A DNA stretch of 64,000 nt, taken from Actinomadura luzonensis. Lineage in GTDB: Bacteria; Actinomycetota; Actinomycetes; Streptosporangiales; Streptosporangiaceae. The position numbers and the translations under genes are program-made. Below the pieces are notes generated by a model. The model was given only the letters and a program-made list of their open reading frames with translations. It was not told the origin of the DNA and ran no database searches. Every line of letters starts with the position of its first letter. Position 1 is the stretch's first letter. Shown piece by piece: positions 34,775-43,132 of the stretch. The DNA lies in the NCBI RefSeq assembly GCF_022664455.2, contig NZ_JAKRKC020000002.1, positions 992,001-1,056,000 of the forward strand, written 5' to 3'.

Positions 34775-35673
34775 CGGGCCCCCGGGAGACGGCCGCCGTC
34801 GCGACGCACGGCCTGGACAAACGGTACGGGCCGCACGTCGCGCTGGCCGGGGTCGAGCTGGCCGTGCCCGAGGGCGCCGTCTACGGGCTCGTCGGCCCGA
34901 ACGGAGCCGGCAAGACCACGCTGCTGGCCGTGCTGGCCGGGCTGCGCAGGCCGTCCGCCGGCCGGGTCGACCTCGCCGTGCCGCGCGGACGGGTGGCGTT
35001 GCTGCCCGACACGCCGCAGTTCGAGCCGTGGCTGACCGGCCGCGAGGTGGTGGCGCTGGCCCGGCGCCTCACCGCCCCCGGCGAGCCCGCGGGCCGCGAG
35101 GACGAGGTGCTGGCCGACGCCGAGCTGACCGCGGCGGCCGACCGGCGCGTCGGCGGCTACTCGCGCGGCATGCTGCAACGGCTCGGCCTGGCCGCCACCG
35201 TCGTCGGCCGGCCCGGGCTGCTGCTGCTCGACGAGCCCGCCTCCGCGCTCGACCCGGCGGGCCGGCGGGAGGTGCTCGACCTCATCGCGAACCTGCGCGG
35301 CAAGGCCACCGTGGTCCTGTCCAGCCACATCCTGGCCGACGTGCAGGAGGTGTGCGACACGGTCGGCATCCTGCGGGAGGGCCGGCTGCTGTTCCAGGGG
35401 CCGCTGGCCGAGCTGCTGGTGGGCCGGGCGGTGCCCGCCTACCTGGTGCGGTTGCGCCCGCCGGCCGCGCCCGCCGCCGCCGCGCTGCGCGGCCTCGGCT
35501 GGGTGCGCGGCGTCGAGGCGCTGGACGGGCAGCGGCTGCGCGTGACCGTCCGCAGCCTGGAGGAGGCGGAACGGCGGCTGCCCGGCGCGCTCGCGGACTG
35601 CGGCGCCCGCGTGGTGAGCCTCGCGCCCCAGGCCGCCGACCTGGAGGACGTGTTCCTGGAGCTGACGTCATGA
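34771..35673 (+). CDS. ABC transporter ATP-binding protein
   Basis: 300 residues with Walker A GPNGAGKTTLL, signature GGYSRGMLQRLGL, Walker B LLLLDEPASALD and SSHILADV H-loop. The signature YSRGM is the form usual in ABC-2 exporters. C-terminal ~80 residues are the typical extension. GTG start overlaps the PLDc_N gene (GTGA); overlaps the permease gene by 4 nt. Confidence 0.9.
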   Translation: MTGPRETAAVATHGLDKRYGPHVALAGVELAVPEGAVYGLVGPNGAGKTTLLAVLAGLRRPSAGRVDLAVPRGRVALLPDTPQFEPWLTGREVVALARRLTAPGEPAGREDEVLADAELTAAADRRVGGYSRGMLQRLGLAATVVGRPGLLLLDEPASALDPAGRREVLDLIANLRGKATVVLSSHILADVQEVCDTVGILREGRLLFQGPLAELLVGRAVPAYLVRLRPPAAPAAAALRGLGWVRGVEALDGQRLRVTVRSLEEAERRLPGALADCGARVVSLAPQAADLEDVFLELTS

Positions 35674-36422
35674 CCCTGTGGCGGCTGGAATGGCTGCGGC
35701 TGATCCGCACCCGGCGGCTGGTCGCCGTCCTCGGCGCGTACGTGTTCTTCGGCCTCACCGGCCCGCTGACCGCCCGCTACCTCAGCGAGATCCTGGGCCG
35801 GCTCGGCACCGGGGGCGTGCGGGTGGAGTTCCCGCCGCCCACGCCCGCCGACGGCGTCGCCCAGTTCACCGCGAACGCCTCCCAGATCGGCCTGCTGGTC
35901 GTGGTGCTGGTGGCCGCCGCGGCGCTGGCGTTCGACGCCCGCCGCGAGATGGCGGTCTTCCTGCGCACCCGGGTACGCGGCGCGGCCCCCATCCTGCTGC
36001 CCGCCTACCTGGTCACGACCGGGGCCGCCGCGGCGGGCCTGGTCCTCGGCGCGCTGGCCGCCTGGTACGAGACCGCCGTGCTCATCGGCCCCCTGCCGGC
36101 CGGGCCGATGCTGGCCGGGATGGCGTGCGGGGCGCTGTTCCTGGCGTTCGCGGTGGCGCTCACCGCGCTGGCCGCCGCGCTGACCCGGGGCGTGCTCGCC
36201 ACGGCCGGCGCGACGCTGGCGGTCCTGCTCGCCGTGGCCGCCGTGGACGGGCTGACCGGCGCTCCCTGGCTGCCGACCCGGCTGGCGGGCGCGATGGAGG
36301 AGCTGGTGCGCGGCGGGCCGGGCGCGGGGCTGGGGCTGCTGCCGTGCGCCGGGCTGACGGCGGCCCTGGCGGCGGGCGCGCTCACCGGCGCGGTCCTGCT
36401 GGCCACCCGCCGCGAGATCTGA
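35670..36422 (+). CDS. ABC-2 type permease
   Basis: 250 residues with about six hydrophobic helices, starting with the cytoplasmic MTLWRLEWLRLIRTRR found in ABC-2 permeases. Partner of the ATPase just upstream. Fourth gene of the USP-PLDc_N-ABC unit. Substrate unknown; similar pairs in actinomycetes are sometimes linked to multicopper or lipid export. Confidence 0.85.
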   Translation: MTLWRLEWLRLIRTRRLVAVLGAYVFFGLTGPLTARYLSEILGRLGTGGVRVEFPPPTPADGVAQFTANASQIGLLVVVLVAAAALAFDARREMAVFLRTRVRGAAPILLPAYLVTTGAAAAGLVLGALAAWYETAVLIGPLPAGPMLAGMACGALFLAFAVALTALAAALTRGVLATAGATLAVLLAVAAVDGLTGAPWLPTRLAGAMEELVRGGPGAGLGLLPCAGLTAALAAGALTGAVLLATRREI

Positions 36423-36554
36423 CGGCCGCGCCCCGCCTCCCACCTCCCCACCTCCCCACCTCCGGACCTCGCACCCGCGCGCGGGAACGGGCCTCCCCGG
36501 CGGCCTCTTCGTGCCGCGCCAGGACGGCCGGCGTCTCCGCCCCAGGGGCGGTCG

Positions 36555-36734
36555 GCGCGAGGGTGAGTGGCGCGGGGGTGAGTGGCGCGGGGGTGAGTGG
36601 CGCGGGGGTGAGTGGCGCGGGGGTGAGTGGCGCGGGGGTGAGTGGCGCGGGGGTGAGTAGCGCGAGGGTGAGTGGCGCGAGGGTGAGTGGCGCGAGGGCG
36701 AGCGGCGCCAGGGTGAGTGGCGCCAGGGTGAGCG
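36555..36734. repeat. Twelve 15-bp tandem repeats
   Basis: Twelve uninterrupted units of the GCGCGGGGGTGAGTG type; the central six are almost identical and the outer ones carry one to three changes. Likely arisen by slippage; a good strain-typing locus. Located directly upstream of a promoter region. Confidence 0.95.
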
Positions 36735-36745
36735 GCGCGGGCCCT

Positions 36746-36759
36746 GGGGCGAAAGTCCC
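36746..36759 (-). promoter_or_regulatory. DosR/DevR-like box
   Basis: Minus strand GGGACTTTCGCCCC, 9 of 10 matches, 60 bp before the M50 protease start. Confidence 0.65.
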
Positions 36760-36818
36760 GTCGGGGGTGGGCGGAACGCCTCTGGATCGGCTCGCCGGCC
36801 CCGGCCGATCATCGGCTC

Positions 36819-37961
36819 ATGAGGCAGAGCCTGCGCCTCGGCCGGGTGGCCGGCGTCCCGGTCGGCGCTCACTGGTCCGCGCTCGGCGTCGTCCTGCTGG
36901 TGGCGGGGGTCCTCGGCGGCGTGGTGCTGCCGGCCGTCGCGCCCGGGTCAGGGCCGGCGGCGGACTGGGCCGCCGGCGTCGCGACCGGCCTGCTGCTGAT
37001 GGCCTCGCTGCTGGCGCACGAGCTGGCCCACGCCCTGGTGGCGCGGCGTCGCGGCCTGGAGGTGGTGTCCGTCACGCTGTGGGTGCTGGGCGGCGTCACC
37101 GAGTTCCGCGGCGAGCCGCCGACGCCCAGGATCGAGCTGGAGACGGCCGTCGCCGGGCCCGTCACGAGCCTCGCGCTGGGCGGCCTCGCGCTCGCGGGCG
37201 GGACCCTGCTGCCCGCGACGGGGCCGGCGGGCCCCGCCGTGTCCTGGCTGGCGGCGATGAACCTGCTGATCGGCGCGTTCAACCTGCTGCCGGGCAGCCC
37301 GCTCGACGGCGGGCGGGTGCTGCACGCCCTGCTGTGGCGGCACTACGGCGACCGCGGGCGCGCGGACGCCGCCACGGCCCGCGCGGGCTACGGGCTCGGC
37401 GCCGGCCTGTCGCTGCTGGCGTTCGCCGCCATGTGGGCCTGGAACTGGCTCGCCGGCCTGTGGCTGCTGGTCACCGGCTGGTACATCATGACCGCGGCCA
37501 GGGGCGAGGCGACGGGCCGGGCCGCCCGGCAGGGGCTCGGCGGGGTGCTCGTCAGGGACGTGATGACGGCCGATCCCGATCTGGCGCCGTCCTGGATGAG
37601 CGTGCAGGACCTGGTCACCGGCGTGGTGCTCGGCTCCCGCCAGTCGGTCTTCCCCGTCGTCGGGTTCGCGGGGACGCCGGTCGGGGCCCTCTCGCTGGAG
37701 ACGCTGCTCGCCGTGCCCCCGGCTCGCCGGGCCGCCACCCGGGTCGGGACGCTGACGGGCGGCCGGCCGGCGCCCCGGGTCGTGTCCCCGGACGACGCGG
37801 CCGTGACCCTCCTGGAGAGCGCCGGGCCGGCCGGGACGCGGGGCGGCCCGCTGCCGGCCGTGGTCGTCGAGGGCGGGCGGGTGGTCGGCATGGTCACCGC
37901 CGCCGACCTCGGGCGCATGGTCCAGCAGGCGCTGCTCAAGCCCCTCACCGCGATCCCCTGA
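36819..37961 (+). CDS. Site-2-type M50 membrane protease with CBS pair (Rip3-like)
   Basis: 380 residues: about six membrane helices with the zinc motif HELAH (His67, Glu68, His71) and the third ligand Asp163 in SPLDGG, then two CBS domains (about 245-375; VLVRDVMTADPDL and VVVEGGRVVGMVTAADLGR). Such proteins cut membrane-embedded substrates; the M. tuberculosis Rip3 homologue belongs to the DosR regulon. The CBS pair may sense adenylates. Preceded by a strong DosR-like box. Confidence 0.9.
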   Translation: MRQSLRLGRVAGVPVGAHWSALGVVLLVAGVLGGVVLPAVAPGSGPAADWAAGVATGLLLMASLLAHELAHALVARRRGLEVVSVTLWVLGGVTEFRGEPPTPRIELETAVAGPVTSLALGGLALAGGTLLPATGPAGPAVSWLAAMNLLIGAFNLLPGSPLDGGRVLHALLWRHYGDRGRADAATARAGYGLGAGLSLLAFAAMWAWNWLAGLWLLVTGWYIMTAARGEATGRAARQGLGGVLVRDVMTADPDLAPSWMSVQDLVTGVVLGSRQSVFPVVGFAGTPVGALSLETLLAVPPARRAATRVGTLTGGRPAPRVVSPDDAAVTLLESAGPAGTRGGPLPAVVVEGGRVVGMVTAADLGRMVQQALLKPLTAIP

Positions 37962-38025
37962 CCCGCGCGACCGCGTCCCCGGCCCAGGGCGGACGGCAGC
38001 AGGGGGCGGAGGTCCCGGGGGAGGG

Positions 38026-38039
38026 GGGACGTTCGGCCG
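38026..38039 (+). promoter_or_regulatory. DosR/DevR-like box
   Basis: GGGACGTTCGGCCG, 8 of 10 matches, 35 bp before the acyltransferase start. Confidence 0.45.
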
Positions 38040-38074
38040 GTGCGCGGCGCGTCCCCGCGGACTGCCATGGAGGT

Positions 38075-38899
38075 ATGTCCCCACGCCTGAGCGGCTGGCG
38101 GCGGCTGGCGATGGCCGGCTGGCGCCCGCCCCGCGACCCCCAGTTCTACGGCGAGCTGGACCTGGACGCCACGCCCCTGCTCGCCTTCCAGGAGGACGTC
38201 AGGCAGGCGACGGGCGTGCGCGTCACGATGACGCACCTGGCCGGGCGGGCGGTGGCGCACGCCTTGGCGGCCGTCCCCGAGCTGCGCGTCCGCCTGGCCC
38301 GCGGCCGGCTGCGCCCGCGCGAGAGCGTGGACGTGTTCTTCATCGTGGCGACCGGCGGCGGCCACGAGCTGACCGGGCTGAAGGTCCGCGACGCCGACCG
38401 CAAGCCGGTCACCGCCGTCGCCGGGGAGCTGAGCGCCCGCCGCTCCAGGCTGGCCGAGGGCGTGGACCCCGAGCTGGGCCCGGCCAAGTCGCTGATGGCC
38501 CGCGTGCCGCGGTGGCTGCTGCGCCCGGCGCTGCTGCTGTCCGCCTGGCTCACCTCCGATCTCGACCTGGACCTGTCCCGGCTCGGCCTGCCCCGCCAGC
38601 CGTTCGGCGGCGCGATGGTCACGTCGGTGGGCATGTGGGGGATCGACCGCGCCTTCTCGCCGCTCGGCGACTTCTACCGGATCCCGGTGCTGGTGCTGGT
38701 CGGCGCGGTGCGGGAGCGGCCGGTGGCGGTGGCGGGCGAGGTCGTCGCCCGCCCGGTGCTGACGCTCACCGCGACCTTCGATCACCGCTACACCGACGGC
38801 TTCCACGCGGCCCGCTTCGCCGCCGCCGTCCAGGAGTACTGCGCGGATCCGGCCCGCTTCGAGCCACCAATTCCCGTTAAAACCAGTAGGGAATATTGA
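38075..38899 (+). CDS. 2-oxoacid dehydrogenase E2-type acyltransferase domain, stand-alone
   Basis: 274 residues corresponding only to the catalytic domain of dihydrolipoamide acyltransferases; no lipoyl or peripheral-subunit-binding domain. The catalytic HxxxDG motif is present as DHRYTDG near residue 246, and PFGGAMVTSVG precedes it. Without lipoyl domains it cannot be a normal E2, so another acyl-CoA transfer is likely. Start uncertain: the ATG at 38075 has GGAGG only 1-2 nt upstream. Confidence 0.78.
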   Translation: MSPRLSGWRRLAMAGWRPPRDPQFYGELDLDATPLLAFQEDVRQATGVRVTMTHLAGRAVAHALAAVPELRVRLARGRLRPRESVDVFFIVATGGGHELTGLKVRDADRKPVTAVAGELSARRSRLAEGVDPELGPAKSLMARVPRWLLRPALLLSAWLTSDLDLDLSRLGLPRQPFGGAMVTSVGMWGIDRAFSPLGDFYRIPVLVLVGAVRERPVAVAGEVVARPVLTLTATFDHRYTDGFHAARFAAAVQEYCADPARFEPPIPVKTSREY

Positions 38900-38924
38900 C
38901 TTACGGCCGGGCGCGATCTAACGT
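38896..38924 (+). promoter_or_regulatory. Promoter of the sulfur operon leader (leaderless)
   Basis: TTGACT (38896-38901), 17 bp, TAACGT (38919-38924), ending 7 nt before the leader ATG at 38932. It overlaps the last codons of the acyltransferase gene. Confidence 0.65.
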
Positions 38925-38931
38925 CGAGGAC

Positions 38932-39006
38932 ATGAGCCAGGGCATCCTCCTGACCAGGCGCCCCCACGTGGACCACGGCCACGTCGCCAGCGCCCAGTGT
39001 CGCTGA
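38932..39006 (+). CDS. Cysteine-containing leader peptide
   Basis: 24 residues starting MSQGILLTRRPHVD and ending SAQCR. The RRxHVD...S.xCR pattern is that of short peptides found before sulfur-metabolism operons in actinomycetes. A cysteine codon (TGT) is the next-to-last sense codon; slow decoding when cysteine is short would change folding or access of the downstream mRNA. It appears leaderless. The operon's first enzyme gene starts 187 nt downstream. Confidence 0.75.
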   Translation: MSQGILLTRRPHVDHGHVASAQCR

Positions 39007-39192
39007 TCACGGACTCCGTCACCGCCCACCCACCCTCGTGCTCCGGCGTGGCCACCGCCGCCCACGCCCAGTCGCCAGGCGACGCCCACCGCGACCCGCG
39101 CCTGCCTCCCATGAGGAACCATCCGTGAGGAACCTTCTCGTGACCCAGCCTCCGACCATGTCCAGCGGCACGTCCCCGGCGGGGACGCGCGC
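39007..39192 (+). other. Leader RNA between the cysteine peptide and the flavin reductase gene
   Basis: 186 nt rich in CCACC, CCTCC and GGCGACGCC-type elements, presumably part of the attenuation region. Several short GC-rich stems can be drawn by eye, but none is clearly a terminator. A GGGGACG stretch precedes the ATG at 39193. Confidence 0.5.
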
Positions 39193-39717
39193 ATGACCCA
39201 CACCCTGCCGGACGCCCGCACCGGCCGCCCCGTCACCGCCGACGACTTCCGGGAGGCCCTGGCCGTCCACGCCAGCGGCGTCGTCGTCATCACCGCCCAG
39301 CACGCCGGCGCCCCCGTCGGCCTGACCGCCACCTCCTTCTCCTCCGTCAGCCTCGACCCCCCGCTCGTCTCCTTCTACGTCGACCGCGCCTCCACCACCT
39401 GGCCGCGGCTCGGCGCCGCCGACCACTTCGCGGTCAACATCCTGGCCAGCGACCAGGCCGAGCTGGCCACCCGCTTCGCCCGCAAGGGCGTGGACCGCTT
39501 CGCCGAGCCCACCCGCTGGCGGGCCGGCCCGCTCGGCGCCCCGCTGCTGCAGGACGTCTCCGCCCACCTCATCTGCCTGCCGTACGAGACCGCCGACGTC
39601 GGCGACCACGTGCTGGTCGTGGGCCTGGTCGCCGAGGCCCGCGTGCACGGCGCCGGCCGGCCGCTGCTCTACCACCAGGGCCGCTTCGGCCGCTTCCTGG
39701 CCCACCCCGCATCCTGA
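39193..39717 (+). CDS. FMN-binding flavin reductase-family protein
   Basis: 174 residues of the flavin reductase (HpaC/SsuE-like fold) family: FREALAVHASGVVVITA, GLTATSFSSVSLDPPLVSF and FAVNILASDQAELATRFA are typical, with GRPLLYHQGRFGRF at the end. It supplies reduced FMN to two-component monooxygenases, and four LLM-type oxygenase genes follow. First structural gene of the operon. Confidence 0.9.
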   Translation: MTHTLPDARTGRPVTADDFREALAVHASGVVVITAQHAGAPVGLTATSFSSVSLDPPLVSFYVDRASTTWPRLGAADHFAVNILASDQAELATRFARKGVDRFAEPTRWRAGPLGAPLLQDVSAHLICLPYETADVGDHVLVVGLVAEARVHGAGRPLLYHQGRFGRFLAHPAS

Positions 39718-39729
39718 CCTGGAGCACGA

Positions 39730-40641
39730 GTGACCACCACCCTCCGGCAGCCGGTCTACGCCGGCCCCGTCGACCACGTCGCCTACGGCCACTACGGCCC
39801 CGGCCGCCTGCACCTGTCACCCGACTGGAACCGCCCCCTCTACCCCTTCCAGGGCCGCGTCACCGCCGACGGGTCGAGCGGCTTCCGCGCCGAGCCGGGC
39901 CGCTACCACCTCTACGTCGCCTGGGTCTGCCCGTACGCGCACCGCGCCGCCATCGTCCGCAAGCTCAAGGGCCTGGAGGACGTCGTGTCGCTGTCGTACG
40001 TGGACGACGAGCGCGACGGCCGCGGCTGGGCGTTCAGGGAACGCCGCGGCCCCGACCCGGTCAACGGCTTCACCCTGCTCGAACAGGCCTACGACGCCAC
40101 CGAGAAGGGCTACGGCGGGCACATCTCGGTGCCCGTCCTGTGGGACCGGCACACCGGCGGCATCGTCAGCAACAACTTCCCCGACATCACGCTCGACCTC
40201 GCCACCCAGTTCGAGCGGTGGGCGGACACCTCGGTCGACCTGTACCCGGACGCCCTCCGTCCCGAGATCAACACCCTCAACGGCTGGATCTACCACGACG
40301 TGAACACCGGCGTCACCCGCGTGGCCCGCGCCGCCACCGAGGACGAGCGCGAGACCGAGCGCCACCGCGTCGTGGCCGCCCTGGAACGCCTCGACGAGCG
40401 CCTGGCCGAGCACCGCTTCCTGACCGGCGCCACCATCACCGAGGCCGACGTGCGGCTGTGGGTGACGCTGGCCAGGTTCGACGCCGAGCACAACCGCGGC
40501 CACCTGGTCAGCGAGCGCGAGCTGCGCGACTTCGAGCACCTGTGGCCCTACGCCCGCGACCTCTACCAGCGTCCCGCCTTCCGCGAGACGACCGAGGGCC
40601 TGCCCGCCGCCTGGGACCAGCCGCACGGGCGCGGCGCATGA
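39730..40641 (+). CDS. Glutathionyl-hydroquinone reductase-like (Xi-class GST) protein
   Basis: 303 residues. VCPYAHRAAIVRKLKG carries the active-site cysteine of Xi-class GSTs (usual form CPWAHR); IVSNNFPDI is the thiol-peptide-binding segment and the C-terminal all-helical domain ends KxxxRPAFRETTE-like. GHRs strip thiols from thiol-hydroquinone adducts. Actinomycetes make mycothiol, not glutathione, so another thiol must serve. GTG start; overlaps the next gene by ATGA. Confidence 0.85.
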   Translation: MTTTLRQPVYAGPVDHVAYGHYGPGRLHLSPDWNRPLYPFQGRVTADGSSGFRAEPGRYHLYVAWVCPYAHRAAIVRKLKGLEDVVSLSYVDDERDGRGWAFRERRGPDPVNGFTLLEQAYDATEKGYGGHISVPVLWDRHTGGIVSNNFPDITLDLATQFERWADTSVDLYPDALRPEINTLNGWIYHDVNTGVTRVARAATEDERETERHRVVAALERLDERLAEHRFLTGATITEADVRLWVTLARFDAEHNRGHLVSERELRDFEHLWPYARDLYQRPAFRETTEGLPAAWDQPHGRGA

Positions 40642-41957
40642 CCCGCCGCCGCGTGCACCTGGCCGCCCACTTCCCCGGCGTCAACAACACCACCGTCTGG
40701 GCCGACCCCCGCTCCGGCAGCCAGATCGCCTTCTCCTCCTTCGCCCACCTGGCGCGGACGGCCGAGCGCGGCGGGTTCGACTTCTTCTTCCTGGCCGAGG
40801 GGCTGCGGCTGCGCGAGCTGAAGGGCCGCATCCACGACCTGGACGTGGCCGGCCGCCCCGAGTCGCTGACCGTGCTCAGCGCGCTCGCCGCCGTGACCGA
40901 CCGGCTCGGCCTCGCCGGCACCGTCAACGCCACCTTCAACGAGCCGTACGAGCTGGCCCGCCGCCTGGCCACGCTCGACCACCTGAGCGGCGGCCGGGCC
41001 GGGTGGAACGTGGTCACCACCTCCGACGCCTTCACCGGCGCGAACTTCCGCCGCGGCGGCTTCCTGGACCACGCCGACCGCTACGAGCGGGCGGCCGAGT
41101 TCGTGCGCCTGGCCCGCCGCCTGTGGGACTCCTGGGAGCCGGACGCGGTCGCCGCCGACCGGGAGGCCGGCGTGTTCGTCCGGCCCGGCTCGATCGGCGA
41201 GGTCGAGCACCGCGGCCGGCACTTCTCGATCCGCGGCCGGTTCACCCTGCCGCGCAGCCCGCAGGGCCGGCCGGTGATCATCCAGGCGGGCGACTCCGAC
41301 GAGGGCAGGGAGTTCGCCGCCGCCGAGGCCGACGTCGTCTTCAGCAGGCACGGCGGCCTGGCCGAGGGCAAGGCGTTCTACGCCGACGTCAAGGCCCGCC
41401 TGGCCAGGTACGGCAGGAAGCCGCACCAGCTCAAGATCATGCCGGCGGCGACGTACGCGCTGGGCGACACCGAGGCGGAGGCCGCCGAGAACGCCGCCGT
41501 CATCCGCCGGCAGCAGGTGAGCCCCCAGACCGCGATCGCCTTCCTCGAGCAGGTGTGGGGCCGCGACCTGTCCGGCCACGACCCCGATGGACCGTTCCCC
41601 GCCGTCGAGCCCGACCTGTCCAGCGACCTCTCCCAGGGCCGGGTCGCGATCAAGGACCGGGCCGGGGTCGCCGCCCGCTGGCGGGCGCTCGCCGAGGAGA
41701 AGAAGCTCAGCATCCGCGAGCTGGTGATCGAGGTGACCGGCCGGCAGACGTTCGTCGGCACCCCGCAGAGCGTGGCCAGGCAGATCGACGAGCACGTCCA
41801 GGCCGGCGCCGCCGACGGCTTCATCCTGGTGCCCCACCTGACCCCCGGCGGTCTCGACGACTTCGTGGACCGCGTGGTGCCGCTGCTGCGCGAGCGCGGC
41901 GCCGTCCGCGCCGGCTACACCGGCACCACCCTGCGCGAACACCTGGAGCTGGAATGA
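40638..41957 (+). CDS. LLM flavin monooxygenase 1 (NtaA/SnaA/DszA-like)
   Basis: 439 residues of the NtaA/SoxA/DszA branch of luciferase-like monooxygenases: HFPGVNNTTVWADPRSGSQ at the N-terminus, LDHLSGGRAGWNVVTT, FRRGGFLDHADRYERAAEF and PVIIQAGDSDEGREFAA. Uses FMNH2 and O2, for example to cleave C-S or C-N bonds. FMNH2 would come from the reductase two genes upstream. Coupled to both neighbours by 4-nt overlaps. Confidence 0.9.
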   Translation: MTRRRVHLAAHFPGVNNTTVWADPRSGSQIAFSSFAHLARTAERGGFDFFFLAEGLRLRELKGRIHDLDVAGRPESLTVLSALAAVTDRLGLAGTVNATFNEPYELARRLATLDHLSGGRAGWNVVTTSDAFTGANFRRGGFLDHADRYERAAEFVRLARRLWDSWEPDAVAADREAGVFVRPGSIGEVEHRGRHFSIRGRFTLPRSPQGRPVIIQAGDSDEGREFAAAEADVVFSRHGGLAEGKAFYADVKARLARYGRKPHQLKIMPAATYALGDTEAEAAENAAVIRRQQVSPQTAIAFLEQVWGRDLSGHDPDGPFPAVEPDLSSDLSQGRVAIKDRAGVAARWRALAEEKKLSIRELVIEVTGRQTFVGTPQSVARQIDEHVQAGAADGFILVPHLTPGGLDDFVDRVVPLLRERGAVRAGYTGTTLREHLELE

Positions 41958-43132
41958 CCCTGCACCTCGCCGTGGCGCTGGACGGCGCGGGCTGGCACCC
42001 CGCCGCGTGGCGCGAGTCGCCGGCGGACGTCTTCTCCCCGGCCCACTGGGCGGGGCTGCTGGCCGAGGCCGAGCGCGGCCTGCTCGACCTCGTCACCATC
42101 GAGGACGCCCTCGGCCTGCAGTCCACCCTGCCCGACGGCCCCGACGACCGCACCGACCAGGTGCGCGGCCGGTTCGACGCGGTGCTGCTGGCCGCCCGGC
42201 TGGCCCCGCTCACCACCCGGATCGGGCTGGTGCCGACCGCCACCACCACGCACACCGAGCCGTTCCACGTCGCGATCGGCATCGCCACGCTCGACCACGT
42301 CAGCGGCGGCCGGGCCGGCTGGCGGCCCCAGGTCTCGCCCCGCGCGAGCGAGGCCGCGCACTTCGGCCGCCGCGAGTTCCCGCCGCTCGACCAGGTGCTG
42401 AACCGGCCCGGCGGCGCGGACCTGTCCGCCGACCCGCACGTGCGCGACCTGTTCGCCGAGGCGGCCGACGCCGTCGAGGTGGCCAGGCGGCTCTGGGACT
42501 CCTGGGAGGACGACGCCGAGATCCGCGACGTGGCCACCGGCCGCTTCCTGGACCGCGGCAAGCTGCACTACGCCGACTTCGCCGGGCGCTTCTTCTCCGT
42601 CAAGGGCCCCTCCATCACCCCCAGGCCGCCGCAGGGCCAGCCGGTGGTGGCCGCGCTGGCGCACGCGCGGCTGCCGTACGAGTTCGCCGCCCGCGCCGCG
42701 GACGTCGTCCTCGTCACGCCGCACTCCGCCGGGCAGGCCCGCGCCATCGTCGAGGAGGTCCGGGCCCTGTCGCCCGACCTGAAGATCTTCGCCGACCTGC
42801 TGGTGTTCCTCGACGAGGACGGCCAGGCCGCCCGCCGCCGCAAGGCCCGGCTCGACGAGCTCGACGGGGCCGAGCTCGCCTCCGACGCCGCGATCTTCAC
42901 CGGCACCCCCGCCGAGCTGGCCGAGGTGCTGCTGGAGTGGCGGCGGACCGGGATCGAGGGCTTCCGGCTGCGGCCCGGCGCGCTGCCGCACGACCTGTTC
43001 CGCATCACCCGCGGGCTGACCGCCGAGCTGCGCCGCCGCGGCGCGTTCCGGCACGCCTACGAGGCCGCCACGCTGCGCGGCCTGCTCGGCCTGCCCCGCC
43101 CCGCCGGCAGGTACGCGGAGACGGCGCCGTGA
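41954..43132 (+). CDS. LLM flavin monooxygenase 2
   Basis: 392 residues with TIGR-type LLM barrel features: FSPAHWAGLLAEAERGLLDL, ATLDHVSGGRAGWRPQ, RRLWDSWEDDAEI and a long internal insert. Related to NtaA-like enzymes but more divergent than its neighbour. Overlaps the genes before and after by 4 nt, so all four LLM genes are made together. Substrate unknown; the operon context suggests an organosulfur compound. Confidence 0.87.
   Translation: MTLHLAVALDGAGWHPAAWRESPADVFSPAHWAGLLAEAERGLLDLVTIEDALGLQSTLPDGPDDRTDQVRGRFDAVLLAARLAPLTTRIGLVPTATTTHTEPFHVAIGIATLDHVSGGRAGWRPQVSPRASEAAHFGRREFPPLDQVLNRPGGADLSADPHVRDLFAEAADAVEVARRLWDSWEDDAEIRDVATGRFLDRGKLHYADFAGRFFSVKGPSITPRPPQGQPVVAALAHARLPYEFAARAADVVLVTPHSAGQARAIVEEVRALSPDLKIFADLLVFLDEDGQAARRRKARLDELDGAELASDAAIFTGTPAELAEVLLEWRRTGIEGFRLRPGALPHDLFRITRGLTAELRRRGAFRHAYEAATLRGLLGLPRPAGRYAETAP

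Larger units (their letters stand above)
36423..36818. other. Intergenic region with minisatellite and DosR-like box
   Basis: 396 bp between the ABC permease and the M50 protease gene. Most of it is a 12-copy 15-bp tandem repeat; a strong DosR-like box follows it, 60 bp before the M50 start. No gene in either strand is supported. Confidence 0.75.

Noticed and set aside
36541..36734. CRISPR-like repeat array
   Set aside because: Units are contiguous 15-bp copies without spacers, so this is a minisatellite.
35678..38899. Open frame of over 1,000 codons on the plus strand
   Set aside because: It crosses the ABC permease, the minisatellite and the M50 gene in a wrong frame; only its last 275 codons are the real acyltransferase gene.
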